A DNA stretch of 64,000 nt, from positions 2,480,001 to 2,544,000 of the forward strand of contig CP134492.1 of the NCBI GenBank assembly GCA_031761875.1, in the 5' to 3' direction. Both the position numbers and the translations under genes were made by a program. Positions 38,335 through 45,467 of this stretch are shown here, piece after piece. A model generated the notes under the pieces. That model had not been told where the DNA came from and did no database searches. It saw only the letters and a program-made list of their open reading frames with translations. Position 1 is the first letter of the stretch. Every line of letters begins with the position of its first letter. This DNA is from Bacillaceae bacterium IKA-2 (GTDB lineage Bacteria > Bacillota > Bacilli > Bacillales > Anaerobacillaceae).

Positions 38335-38756
38335 CATTTTATTTATGTTTTTAAATAGTCGCAAATTAGGGTGCAAATATAGGTACAAATTTACCTACAT
38401 TTTTGATTGAAATTTGCGATTTTGCGATAGGATACGGAACCCGTTATCAAAATGAGCCGTTTAATTGATTGAATTACTTTGTAACTCAATACTACTGAAT
38501 ATAAACTTGTTCCACTTAAATTATCATTGGTTCATTTAATTACCTCAATAATGAATATGAATTTATTCATACAAAAGTTTAAAAATTATCTTCTATGTTT
38601 AAAGATCCTGCTCCGTAGTTTATGCTTAACAAATCAACCAATATCAAATCATTACTGCACAGTAAGCGTCTTTTATTAAAAATCAATCAAATTTTTATAA
38701 CATTTTTTGATTCTAAAACTATGGTTTTATATATTTTATCACCAGAAGGATTGCAG

Positions 38757-38846
38757 TGGTAAATAGTCTGTCATTCTTTGGTACACTTTTTGTCATTTAG
38801 TGGCAAATACTACGTCAGAGGTGGTACATTTCAATGGCTGTAATCA
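38757..38846 (-). repeat. transposon-end-like repeat, copy 3 (inverted)
   Basis: Ends GTGGTACATTTCAATGGC..TGTAATCA. Three units of about 20 bp can be lined up: TGTCATTCTTTGGTACAC, TGTCATTTAGTGGCAAAT and CGTCAGAGGTGGTACATT. This array is the clearest sign that the family is a transposase-binding end. Confidence 0.55.
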
Positions 38847-38860
38847 ACAAACATAAACAA

Positions 38861-38886
38861 TCCCAATAGGGTGTACTCTATTGGGA
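38861..38886. terminator. hairpin like that at 19249
   Basis: TCCCAATAG and CTATTGGGA around an 8-nt loop; the same stem sequence ends the island gene at 19249-19286. Confidence 0.5.
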
Positions 38887-38998
38887 CTTGTTTGTTACTT
38901 ACATTTTATAAATGTTATATCTCATCGCTTGGTCATTTAATGACCGAAGTCTATAGTCTTTTTTTATATGGTAATCTATTTATAGGAGGAGAAGTCTT

Positions 38999-39538
38999 AT
39001 GACCAACAAAATTAATTACCTAGAATCGTTACAGTTCAAATTAAAATCGGCTGAATATCACAATAAAAAAGGTAAAGAATCACTTCATAAATATGGCTTA
39101 TTTGAAAAAGAAGAAGATGGTATGGTTGCCCTGTCTTCTGAACTTACTGCAATGATGTTAACACTCCATAGTTTACTTGATATTTTAGCTCAATACATAA
39201 ATGAAAAAAGAGAGATGGGTCTTCCTTCTGAAAAATTATATTTTACTTGGTTATTTAACAATCAAGATAAAATTATAGACTTATTACCTCTTTTGAATAA
39301 ATTACGAGAACAGTCAGAGTATATTACTGATTATTGCAATTACTCAAAACATCAAAATTTAATAGCATTATCGGACTATTGGACTTTTCTTACTACTTGT
39401 CAACCAACTAAGTATCATATTATAACTCCTTTTAAAAAGGGGACAAGAGAGCATACAGCAAAACACGTAACTGAATTAATATACAAGGATTATGAATCGT
39501 TTACTAGTGTTTTGGAAGATCTGATTGAAATAGTTTAG
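38999..39538 (+). CDS. hypothetical protein, HEPN-like (Cthe_2314 type)
   Basis: 179 residues, all helical. It has LHSLLDILAQYINEK in the first helix pair and ITDYCNYSKHQNLIA near residue 115, where HEPN-like proteins of the Cthe_2314 type carry a polar N..KH motif. Strong SD (AGGAGGAG). No partner nucleotidyltransferase is adjacent. It may be a lone HEPN-type protein of a toxin or defence group. The assignment rests on pattern only and could be wrong; the gene itself looks real. Confidence 0.6.
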   Translation: MTNKINYLESLQFKLKSAEYHNKKGKESLHKYGLFEKEEDGMVALSSELTAMMLTLHSLLDILAQYINEKREMGLPSEKLYFTWLFNNQDKIIDLLPLLNKLREQSEYITDYCNYSKHQNLIALSDYWTFLTTCQPTKYHIITPFKKGTREHTAKHVTELIYKDYESFTSVLEDLIEIV

Positions 39539-39594
39539 AAGTAGCTTTCTCCTGATCTAAGCATACTCCCAGTTAGTTATACTAATTAGAATTT

Positions 39595-39623
39595 GGGTGT
39601 TTTTGCCCATCCCCCCGAAAAGG
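39595..39623 (+). repeat. GGGTGTTTTTGCCC repeat, copy 1
   Basis: GGGTGTTTTTGCCC followed by ATCC..CGAAAAGG. Related copies at 42903-42931 and 49071-49099, the last inside a full palindrome. Probably ends of one mobile element family. Confidence 0.45.
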
Positions 39624-39651
39624 TGTATTAAGCAAAATTCATATTGGGTAC

Positions 39652-39699
39652 GGCAACGATTCGTGTAAAAAACAGCCACAAGACAGTATTTTACATTTT
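39652..39699 (+). repeat. 48-bp repeat, copy 1
   Basis: GGCAACGATTCGTGTAAAAA and on to TTACATTTT; identical at 51826-51873. In both places a 22-bp piece (GTCTAAAAAACC..) and a 133-bp block follow in the same order. Confidence 0.7.
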
Positions 39700-39790
39700 C
39701 GACGGAATATAAATCCCCTAACCTTCTCACACCAGTCTAAAAAACCTTCGTTTTATGGACTGCTACGAGAAGGTGTCTACTGAGGATATA

Positions 39791-39838
39791 TTGGGGTATC
39801 GCCAACATTTTAACCGCGGAATGTTGGCGATACCCCAA
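39791..39838. repeat. head-to-head Tn3-type terminal repeats
   Basis: TTGGGGTATCGCCAACATT and its exact reverse complement around a 10-nt centre (TTAACCGCGG). GGGGTA.CGCCA.CATT is the start of Tn4430-like Tn3-family inverted repeats. No transposon lies between them. Confidence 0.55.
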
Positions 39839-39856
39839 GTAAAAAAGCAATAGTAA

Positions 39857-39898
39857 AACAAACTCCTCTTTGGTGAAATATTCAAAGGGGAGTTTGTT
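39857..39898. terminator. hairpin, probable terminator
   Basis: AACAAACTCCTCTTT and AAAGGGGAGTTTGTT form 15-bp arms with one mismatch. Confidence 0.5.
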
Positions 39899-39965
39899 AT
39901 TAACCGTATAGTTATTTCATGTTCTCGATTTTTCCCACGCAACATAAGAATACAATGCTTTACTC

Positions 39966-40133
39966 CCTGACTTCTCCCTCGTTTACTTTTTCCACAAATG
40001 ATTCAATGTCAAAAGAAGATAATTGAAGACCCCCTAAAATTTTATTTTGAGCTTCCAGAAGTATATTTTTTACTTCTTTAATCATCTTTTTTGCTTTTTC
40101 TTCATCCCATTTTATCTCTTCTTCTGAGGCTAC
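39966..40133 (-). pseudogene. C-terminal fragment of an unknown protein
   Basis: The frame codes for VASEEEIKWDEEKAKKMI...ILLEAQNKILGGLQLSSF...VNEGEVRE and a stop at 39966. It is charged and helical. Its 5' side stops at the 133-bp repeat (40134), so the gene was probably cut by the element that left that repeat. Family unknown. Confidence 0.5.
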
Positions 40134-40266
40134 CTGTCACTTTAGATGCTATTCTGCACCTGTTTTAATCGCTATTTTGCACTAGAAATTAAATATAAAA
40201 AAGTCGATTCCTTCAAGGGTTTAGGAGCCGACTTTTTAGGGTGACTGCTCAACTAACGCCCCCGTT
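40134..40266 (+). repeat. 133-bp repeat, copy 1
   Basis: Begins CTGTCACTTTAGATGCTATT; identical at 52058-52190. It contains two spaced GCTATTnTGCAC units, as at IS21-type ends, and a hairpin (AAAAAAGTCG / CGACTTTTTAGG), and ends ACTAACGCCCCCGTT. Confidence 0.75.
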
Positions 40267-40436
40267 TGTTTAAGTGTAGTCATTCACAAGCCATATGTTA
40301 GGTGAATTTACCTTAAATATTTTTTAAATCAATTTTAATTTCTTCAAACATAAATAATCATTAGTAAAATGTTTTCTACTGTGCTAGATTTTGAACAAGA
40401 TAAATTTTCATTTGAGCGCTAGAGACAGATGGCAGA

Positions 40437-41441
40437 TTACTTGGAAAAACGAATATTAAATGTAGTTCCTTCAGAGCTTGACGAGTAATCTATTTTGGCA
40501 TTATTTCTCTTGGCAATGGAAAAACAAATAGGCAATCCTAAGCCTGTTCCCGCTTCTTTTGTTGTAACAAACGGGGTTGAAATATCATCTATTAGGTTAG
40601 CATGTATTCCATTTCCTTCATCTTTAATAGATAAAACAACTTCACCATTTTTTTCAAACGTAATAATTTGAACTGTTTTACCGTCGTTCATTGCATCCAA
40701 AGAATTATTTATCATGTTCAAAAGAAGCTGTCGGATTTCATTTTTATCAATTATTAAATCCGAGATATTACTCAAATTTAATACAGTTGATTTACCTTCT
40801 ATTATTGCTCTTGTTTCAAGCAATGGGAATACAGCTTTTATTATATTATTTAAATTACAATTTTCCAATTTTCCAGGTTTCTCTTTAGCTATATCAAGAT
40901 ATTCAGTAATAATAATATTAATACGGTTTACCTCATCAATCATCAACATATTTATATTTTTGTAGTTGTCAAGTTCTTTATTTTCAACCATCAACTGCAA
41001 AAAGCCCTTAATAGTAGTCAATGGATTCCTAACTTCATGTGCGACACCTGCCGCCATTTCCCCGATAATTTTTAATTTATCATAGTATTGCTTTTTCTTT
41101 TCACTTTCTTTCCTCTTGGTTATGTCACTAAAGATTACAAATACCCCGTTTATATTAGGAAACATCTTTACTTCGAAATATTGTTTTGAACATTCGTCTA
41201 TTTTTTCCAATATATGTGGTTTTTGTTCATCAAATACTTTATGGAAAAGTTTATATAAATCTGAATCTATGTATTTTGGTAATGCATCCAAAATATTTAC
41301 ACCAATAAGTTCTTCTTTTGCCTTATCCATAAATGGTTCCGCTGCCTTATTAATAAATTCATATTCCAAATCTTTATTTAAAAAATAACATGGTTGAGAA
41401 CTACTTTCATAAACTTGCATTATATCTAATTTTGACATCAT
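40437..41441 (-). CDS. soluble PAS-type sensor histidine kinase (sporulation-kinase-like)
   Basis: 334 residues without membrane segments: a PAS domain (1-112, ending FVIFSDITKRK), a dimerisation/phosphoacceptor domain (HEVRNPLTTIKGFLQL, His about 135) and an ATPase domain with N box NMINNSLDAMND, G1 DEGNGI, and G2 TGLGLP. PAS plus HisKA with this H-box is the KinA/KinE kind that feeds the Spo0F phosphorelay. No response regulator is beside it, which fits an orphan sporulation kinase. The ligand of the PAS domain cannot be told. Confidence 0.85.
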   Translation of the reverse strand: MMSKLDIMQVYESSSQPCYFLNKDLEYEFINKAAEPFMDKAKEELIGVNILDALPKYIDSDLYKLFHKVFDEQKPHILEKIDECSKQYFEVKMFPNINGVFVIFSDITKRKESEKKKQYYDKLKIIGEMAAGVAHEVRNPLTTIKGFLQLMVENKELDNYKNINMLMIDEVNRINIIITEYLDIAKEKPGKLENCNLNNIIKAVFPLLETRAIIEGKSTVLNLSNISDLIIDKNEIRQLLLNMINNSLDAMNDGKTVQIITFEKNGEVVLSIKDEGNGIHANLIDDISTPFVTTKEAGTGLGLPICFSIAKRNNAKIDYSSSSEGTTFNIRFSK

Positions 41442-41771
41442 TGATATTTAACACATCCTTTTCTGAGTTCTCAAAATTATCAGGAATTCTTTATAACACT
41501 ATCAACGATTTTTTTTAATAAATTCTCATAATCTGTTATTCAACAAAACGATATCATAATCCTTCTTCAACAAAAGCACCCTTATATACAGTATACGCCC
41601 CAAAAAACCTATAAAAGATTGATAGAATGCACCTTATATCATTGAGTACATGTCCTCAATGATAAGTGTTTTAGGAACTTGACTTGAGCCCTCAGTGGGG
41701 ATAATTGGTCCAGAGGTTCGCTCATCAGGCTACCAGATTCTCTTTATGGCTACCGCGCTATCGCTTACTGT

Positions 41772-41820
41772 CCTTGATGTTAAGTCTGGAAGAAGTGAGC
41801 TTCCACACTTAACATCAAGG
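41772..41820. repeat. long inverted repeat
   Basis: CCTTGATGTTAAGTCTGGAAG and CTTCCACACTTAACATCAAGG, 21-bp arms with one mismatch. Confidence 0.6.
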
Positions 41821-42152
41821 TTAATAAGTGCATCCTAATAATAGTTTCTGCCTATCATTGAATACGTTGAATACTATAAATAATTACTGTAGATAATGTT
41901 TCCACGAAGTTAATATTAAGCCATTATTGGTATCTTAAAATACTATGAATACGGTGGAAAAACATACTGTAGATAAGGGCGCTATTGTTGTGCGAAACGT
42001 TTCTACCTCAAATTGAGAATGGACACATTACTCAGGTAAAAGGTAGACAATTCCGTTGGAATTGAAGGATTATATCGAAGAGTCAAATGATTGAGTAACG
42101 TCTTGAAGGGCTCTCTCTGAGTCGAGTAGCACTAGATTTAGTAAGAATGAAT

Positions 42153-42207
42153 GTAAGCGTAAAGTAGTCCTCACCGAAAAAATAGGTGGGGACTACTTTA
42201 CGCTTAC
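42153..42207. repeat. long inverted repeat
   Basis: GTAAGCGTAAAGTAGTCC.. and its complement ..GGACTACTTTACGCTTAC, about 23-bp arms with one mismatch, directly before the 76-bp repeat. May act as a strong terminator. Confidence 0.6.
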
Positions 42208-42283
42208 AAATTTAATTATGCAGAGCGCAGCTAATAATGCTGGGCTTTTTATTATGTGAGGACACAATTTTAACAGAAATAGG
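42208..42283 (+). repeat. 76-bp direct repeat, copy 1
   Basis: From AAATTTAATTATGCAGAGCG to ACAGAAATAGG; identical to 42829-42904. The pair brackets the phage lysis remnants. Confidence 0.85.
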
Positions 42284-42320
42284 TCTAAGTCTTATCAAAA
42301 GAAAAGGAGGTGAATAAGAT

Positions 42321-42486
42321 ATGAATAAGTTAAAGTCTCGTAAATTTTGGACGGCAGTTGTTAGTGGTTGCTAATGAAGGATTAGGTATTAATCTTCCAA
42401 TTGAAGCTATCATGACTGTAGCAGCTGTCGCAATTGGATATATTTTAGGTGAGTCATACGTTGATGGTAAAAGAGAGGAGGCGTAA
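42321..42486 (+). pseudogene. small phage holin-like gene, frameshifted
   Basis: Opens MNKLKSRKFWTAVVSG behind AAAGGAGGTG, then a small deletion shifts the frame. The continuation reads ANEGLGINLPIEAIMTVAAV and ends GESYVDGKREEA at 42486. One membrane segment is readable in the second part. Short proteins with this KSRKFW start are phage holins or holin partners, encoded just before the amidase. Confidence 0.6.
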
Positions 42487-42489
42487 GGG

Positions 42490-42630
42490 GTGAAAATAGT
42501 ATTAGATTGCAGGTCATGGATTAAATACGGCAGGAAAAAGAACTCCTGACGGAATGAGAGAATGGTCGTTTAACAGTGTAGTAGCTTCGTATATTGATAA
42601 TGAGTTGAAACATTGTGTTGAGAAAAGGGG
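42490..42630 (+). pseudogene. N-terminal remnant of a phage N-acetylmuramoyl-L-alanine amidase
   Basis: Starts KIVLD, then after a one-base shift continues AGHGLNTAGKRTPDGMREWS and FNSVVASYIDNELK. The AGHG His belongs to the zinc site of amidase_3 enzymes. Only about 45 codons of some 180 or more remain; the rest is missing and the next gene follows directly. Confidence 0.75.
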
Positions 42631-42639
42631 GTGGAGTCG

Positions 42640-42819
42640 GTGGAGTGGTTATCGACAGTAGCAGAAGAATACGGGCTATTTGTAGTAGCAGTAATCTATA
42701 TCATATGGGACAGCCGACAAAGAGAGGATAAATACATCAAGGTAATCGATAAATTTGGAGACAGCTACAAGCAAATAGAGAGTGATGTTAAAAAAATTAA
42801 AGATAAATTATGGGGGTAG
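42640..42819 (+). CDS. BhlA/UviB-like holin peptide
   Basis: 59 residues from GTG 42640 (AAAAGGGGG about 9 nt upstream; GTG 42631 is too near). One membrane helix (YGLFVVAVIYIIWDSRQRE, residues about 10-25) and a charged helical tail (KVIDKFGDSYKQIESDVKKI) are the layout of the BhlA/UviB bacteriocin or phage holin-like family. It is the only intact piece of the lysis module. No phage structural gene is nearby. Confidence 0.72.
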   Translation: MEWLSTVAEEYGLFVVAVIYIIWDSRQREDKYIKVIDKFGDSYKQIESDVKKIKDKLWG

Positions 42820-42828
42820 ATAAAAATA

Positions 42829-42904
42829 AAATTTAATTATGCAGAGCGCAGCTAATAATGCTGGGCTTTTTATTATGTGAGGACACAATTTTAACAGAAA
42901 TAGG
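42829..42904 (+). repeat. 76-bp direct repeat, copy 2
   Basis: Identical to 42208-42283; contains GCGCAGCTAATAATGCTGGGC before a T-rich run, which may be a weak terminator. Confidence 0.85.
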
Positions 42905-42931
42905 GTGTTTCTACCCATCCCCTCGAAAAGG
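42903..42931 (+). repeat. GGGTGTTTCTACCC repeat, copy 2
   Basis: GGGTGTTTCTACCC and CGAAAAGG in the same spacing as at 39595 and 49071; it begins at the last bases of the 76-bp repeat. Confidence 0.45.
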
Positions 42932-43012
42932 TGGAATAGAGGAGGCGCAAGAATAACTCATGCGCCTTTCATCAGTACGTACGGGTCATCTGCATATGTG
43001 GCTCCTCTATGT

Positions 43013-43573
43013 TTATTCCTTTTCCTTCAACACCTGATATAACTTCGCCTTAGATACTCCAGTAATTTCAGTAATCTCACTAATGCTATGAGTCTTTGAA
43101 TGATACAACCTTAAAGCTTTATCCAATATTTTAGGATCCATTCGCGGACGACCACCTTTTCGGCCTCTGGCTCTGGCAGATGCTAAACCAGCATTTGTTC
43201 TTTCGCGGTTTAATTCCGATTCCATTTCTGCGAATCCGGCCATGATCGTGAAGAAAAACTTACCCTGCGATGTCGTTGTGTCTATTCCGTTTGAGATTGC
43301 TTGAAAGCCGATCCCCTTTTCTTTTAATTCCTCGACTAGTGTAATAAGCTGCTTTGTCGTTCTTCCTAGCCTGTCTAATTTGTAAACGACAAGAACGTCA
43401 CCATTTCTCATGTAGTCAATGCAATTGGTTAACTCCAGGCGTTCTGCTTTCCTGCCACTAACTTTTTCTGAAAAGATTTTTTCGCAACCTTCTTTTTTAA
43501 GTTCATCAATTTGTGAATCTAACGATTGATCCATTGTACTCACCCGAGCATTATCTAATGCATCAGATAACAT
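43013..43573 (-). CDS. serine recombinase with an altered N-terminus
   Basis: 186 residues. From ARVSTMDQSLDSQ on, it is a standard resolvase/invertase: GDVLVVYKLDRLGRT, TTTSQGKFFFTIMAGFAEME, NRERTNAGLASARARGRKGG and a helix-turn-helix (SISEITEITGVSKAKLYQVL). The usual start M.(F/Y)GYARVST is replaced by MLSDALDNARVST, encoded by a 20-bp palindrome at 43551-43570. No ribosome binding site precedes ATG 43573. It may thus start later or be silent. Confidence 0.75.
   Translation of the reverse strand: MLSDALDNARVSTMDQSLDSQIDELKKEGCEKIFSEKVSGRKAERLELTNCIDYMRNGDVLVVYKLDRLGRTTKQLITLVEELKEKGIGFQAISNGIDTTTSQGKFFFTIMAGFAEMESELNRERTNAGLASARARGRKGGRPRMDPKILDKALRLYHSKTHSISEITEITGVSKAKLYQVLKEKE
43551..43570. 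repeat. palindrome joining two head-to-head recombinase genes
   Basis: TTATCTAATGCATCAGATAA; the two halves differ from perfect symmetry at two positions. To both sides the sequence turns at once into the RVST codons of two different serine recombinases. Confidence 0.65.
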
Positions 43574-43574
43574 A

Positions 43575-44123
43575 CGTGTTTCTACTATTGACCAAAACTT
43601 AGATCGTCAAATTAGTATTCTTAATGAATACGGTTGTGAAAAAATAGTAAAAGAGAAGTTTACTGGTACTATTAAAGATCGAAAAGGACTTCATCAACTT
43701 TTTGATGTGATCAGGAATGGTGATACAGTTGTAGTGGAAAGTATCTCCCGTTTAGGACGTAAAACATTGGATATCCTCAATATTATTCAACAGTTGGAAG
43801 AGACAGGAGTACAATTTATTTCCTTAAAGGAAAATATGGATACAAGTACCTCTACAGGAAAAGCAATGTTCCAAATGATGTGCGTAATTGCTGAATTAGA
43901 AAGAAATCTTATTGCTGAGAGAGTAAAGGAAGGACTAGAAGCAAGTAAAAAGCGTGGAAAAACATTAGGTAGACCAAAGCTTGAGAAAGAAAAACTTGCT
44001 GTTGCACTTCGGATGTATGATAGTAAAGAATATTCTATAAAAGAGATAGTCTCAGCAACTGGAATATCTCAAGGCTCTCTATATAGGGCAATCAATCGAA
44101 GAAAACTAGGGGAAATAAATTAA
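43575..44123 (+). pseudogene. serine recombinase lacking its first codons
   Basis: In frame from CGT 43575: RVSTIDQNLDRQISILNEYG, GDTVVVESISRLGRK, TSTSTGKAMFQMMCVIAELE, RNLIAERVKEGLEASKK, and a helix-turn-helix at the end. The catalytic Ser is present, but no start codon exists ahead of it in frame (codons LSNASDNI come from the palindrome). Translation could only begin at ATG 43707, without the catalytic part. Confidence 0.75.
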
Positions 44124-44185
44124 TAAGGAGTAGTATATTATTTATCCACATTTACTTTGCGGTCTAGAGCAGCAACCCTGTCATT

Positions 44186-44391
44186 AAGCCTTTTACCGCG
44201 CCGGGAGTATTAATATTGAGGCTAACGATGCTAGAGAACTGGCCATGGATTGAAATCATCATTTCACTCACTATTTTACTAGTAAGCATCTGGATCTTCA
44301 TGAAACTCGCTGTAAGATTTTTAAAATAGGAATATTAATGTACGGTAAAAATGCTACACCGCAGGAAATATGGAAATGGATTCGTGCTTAA
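44186..44391 (+). pseudogene. C-terminal fragment of an ABC-2 type permease
   Basis: KPFTAPGVLILRLTMLENWP and WIEIIISLTILLVSIWIFMK form the last membrane helix pair. After a frameshift near 44329 comes IGILMYGKNATPQEIWKWIR and a stop. The ending (R)IGILMYGK..EI.KWIRA is typical of NatB/YhaP-like permeases. The larger 5' part is absent upstream of the recombinases, so it was probably lost with their arrival. Confidence 0.72.
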
Positions 44392-44422
44392 TCGCAAGAA
44401 GTATGAATTCGAAATAAATTTT

Positions 44423-44450
44423 ACGTCCTTACAAGGAGTAGGGACGTTTT
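44423..44450. terminator. terminator hairpin
   Basis: ACGTCCTTAC and GTAGGGACGT pair and TTTTTCTT follows. It would have ended the ABC permease gene. Confidence 0.6.
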
Positions 44451-44710
44451 TCTTATGCAACTAAACAGGTTAATTTTAGTAAGTAAGATTTGTATTGTTC
44501 CTTTTACATCTTTCATAAATTTATATCTATTCTCAACATATATGATAAATGATATTGGCAACATTGTTTTGATTAGAATCGAGTAGTGTATCCTTTTAAA
44601 GGGACACAGGGACTGGTTCGCTGTCCTCGACACTTATGGGACGCGGTACCTACCTGTCCCTTTGTCCCTCGAACTAGTCGTTCGTAATAACTGAATATCA
44701 CACTGAGTAA

Positions 44711-44755
44711 AGGTACCTGCCCCCGAGTGCTTTAAAGCACTCGGGGTCAGGTACC
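44711..44755. repeat. REP-like palindrome
   Basis: GGTACCTGCCCCCGAGTGCT and the complementary AGCACTCGGGGTCAGGTACC meet over a short centre; near-perfect 20-bp arms. A related piece (GCGGTACCTACCTGTCCC) lies 60 bp to the left. Looks like an interspersed palindromic element ahead of the convergent gene end. Confidence 0.6.
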
Positions 44756-44771
44756 AGAAATTAATATTTTT

Positions 44772-45428
44772 TTAGACTTCCAATGCTTCTACAACTTTTA
44801 ATGCTGTACTTTCACTTGATTGCGGATTTTGACCTGTTACTAAATTGCCATCTCGAATAGAATGGACTGCCCAATTTTCCACTTTAACAAAGTCCGCACC
44901 CTTTTTACGTAACTCCGTCTCTAATAGGAAAGGCATAAGTTTATCCATTTGCATTTCTCTTTCCTCGTCATCAGTAAATGCAGAAACTTTCTTTCCTTTT
45001 ACTAAAGGTGTCCCATCTTTGTATGTTACATTTACTAATCCAGCAGGACCGTGGCAGACAGAACCAATAATTTTATCTTCTTCTGCAAATTGTTGTAAAA
45101 CCGATAGAAGTGTTTCATTATTAGGGAAATCAAACATTGTCCCATGACCACCTGGTAGAAATACAGCATCAAAACCTTTCATATCTTCTAATGACAGCTT
45201 TAATGTATTATTTAACTCTTTTTCTGCTTCTTTCCACTCCGGTTTATCCTCTATACTGTTTGGGTCTAACGCTACTTCTCCACCAGATATGCTAGTTACT
45301 TTAACCTCATAACCTTTATCTTTGAATAGTAAATATGGGACTGCAAATTCTTCCAACCATAGTCCAGTTTTGTGATCCTCTGTGATTGTTGTATGATTTG
45401 TTACTACCATCAATATTTTTTTAGCCAT
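44772..45428 (-). CDS. DJ-1/PfpI superfamily protein (type 1 glutamine amidotransferase-like)
   Basis: 218 residues. Nucleophile elbow IIGSVCHGPAGLV (Cys about 131), the preceding VFLPGGHGTMFDF loop, and the upstream acidic residue of the EFAVPYLLFKDKGYEV segment fit the HchA/YajL-PfpI group: stress chaperone, glyoxalase or deglycase type. Size and the CHGP elbow match class I Hsp31-like enzymes of Bacillus. AGGAGGAATAATA precedes ATG. It lies 39 bp after namA, same strand, so both are likely co-transcribed in an electrophile response under the MarR gene upstream. Confidence 0.85.
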   Translation of the reverse strand: MAKKILMVVTNHTTITEDHKTGLWLEEFAVPYLLFKDKGYEVKVTSISGGEVALDPNSIEDKPEWKEAEKELNNTLKLSLEDMKGFDAVFLPGGHGTMFDFPNNETLLSVLQQFAEEDKIIGSVCHGPAGLVNVTYKDGTPLVKGKKVSAFTDDEEREMQMDKLMPFLLETELRKKGADFVKVENWAVHSIRDGNLVTGQNPQSSESTALKVVEALEV

Positions 45429-45467
45429 TATTATTCCTCCTGAAATTATTTATTACGTTATACGTTC

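Larger units (their letters stand above)
38253..38998. other. long intergenic stretch with repeats
   Basis: About 745 bp holding, in order, a TAACGGGAAGAG motif (38266), the terminator at 38311-38334, A+T-rich sequence without a gene, transposon-end-like copy 3 (38757-38846) and a hairpin at 38861-38886. Confidence 0.4.
41442..42320. other. long intergenic stretch with several large hairpins
   Basis: About 880 bp without a gene. It has ATCATTGAG / CTCAATGAT at about 41638-41663, the long inverted repeats at 41772-41820 and 42153-42207, and the start of the 76-bp repeat at 42208. The density of hairpins suggests leftovers of mobile elements or prophage termination signals. Confidence 0.4.

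Noticed and set aside
733-44123. Integrative conjugative element
   Set aside because: No relaxase, coupling protein, type IV secretion or replication gene was seen; the region is an assembly of cassettes and IS elements.
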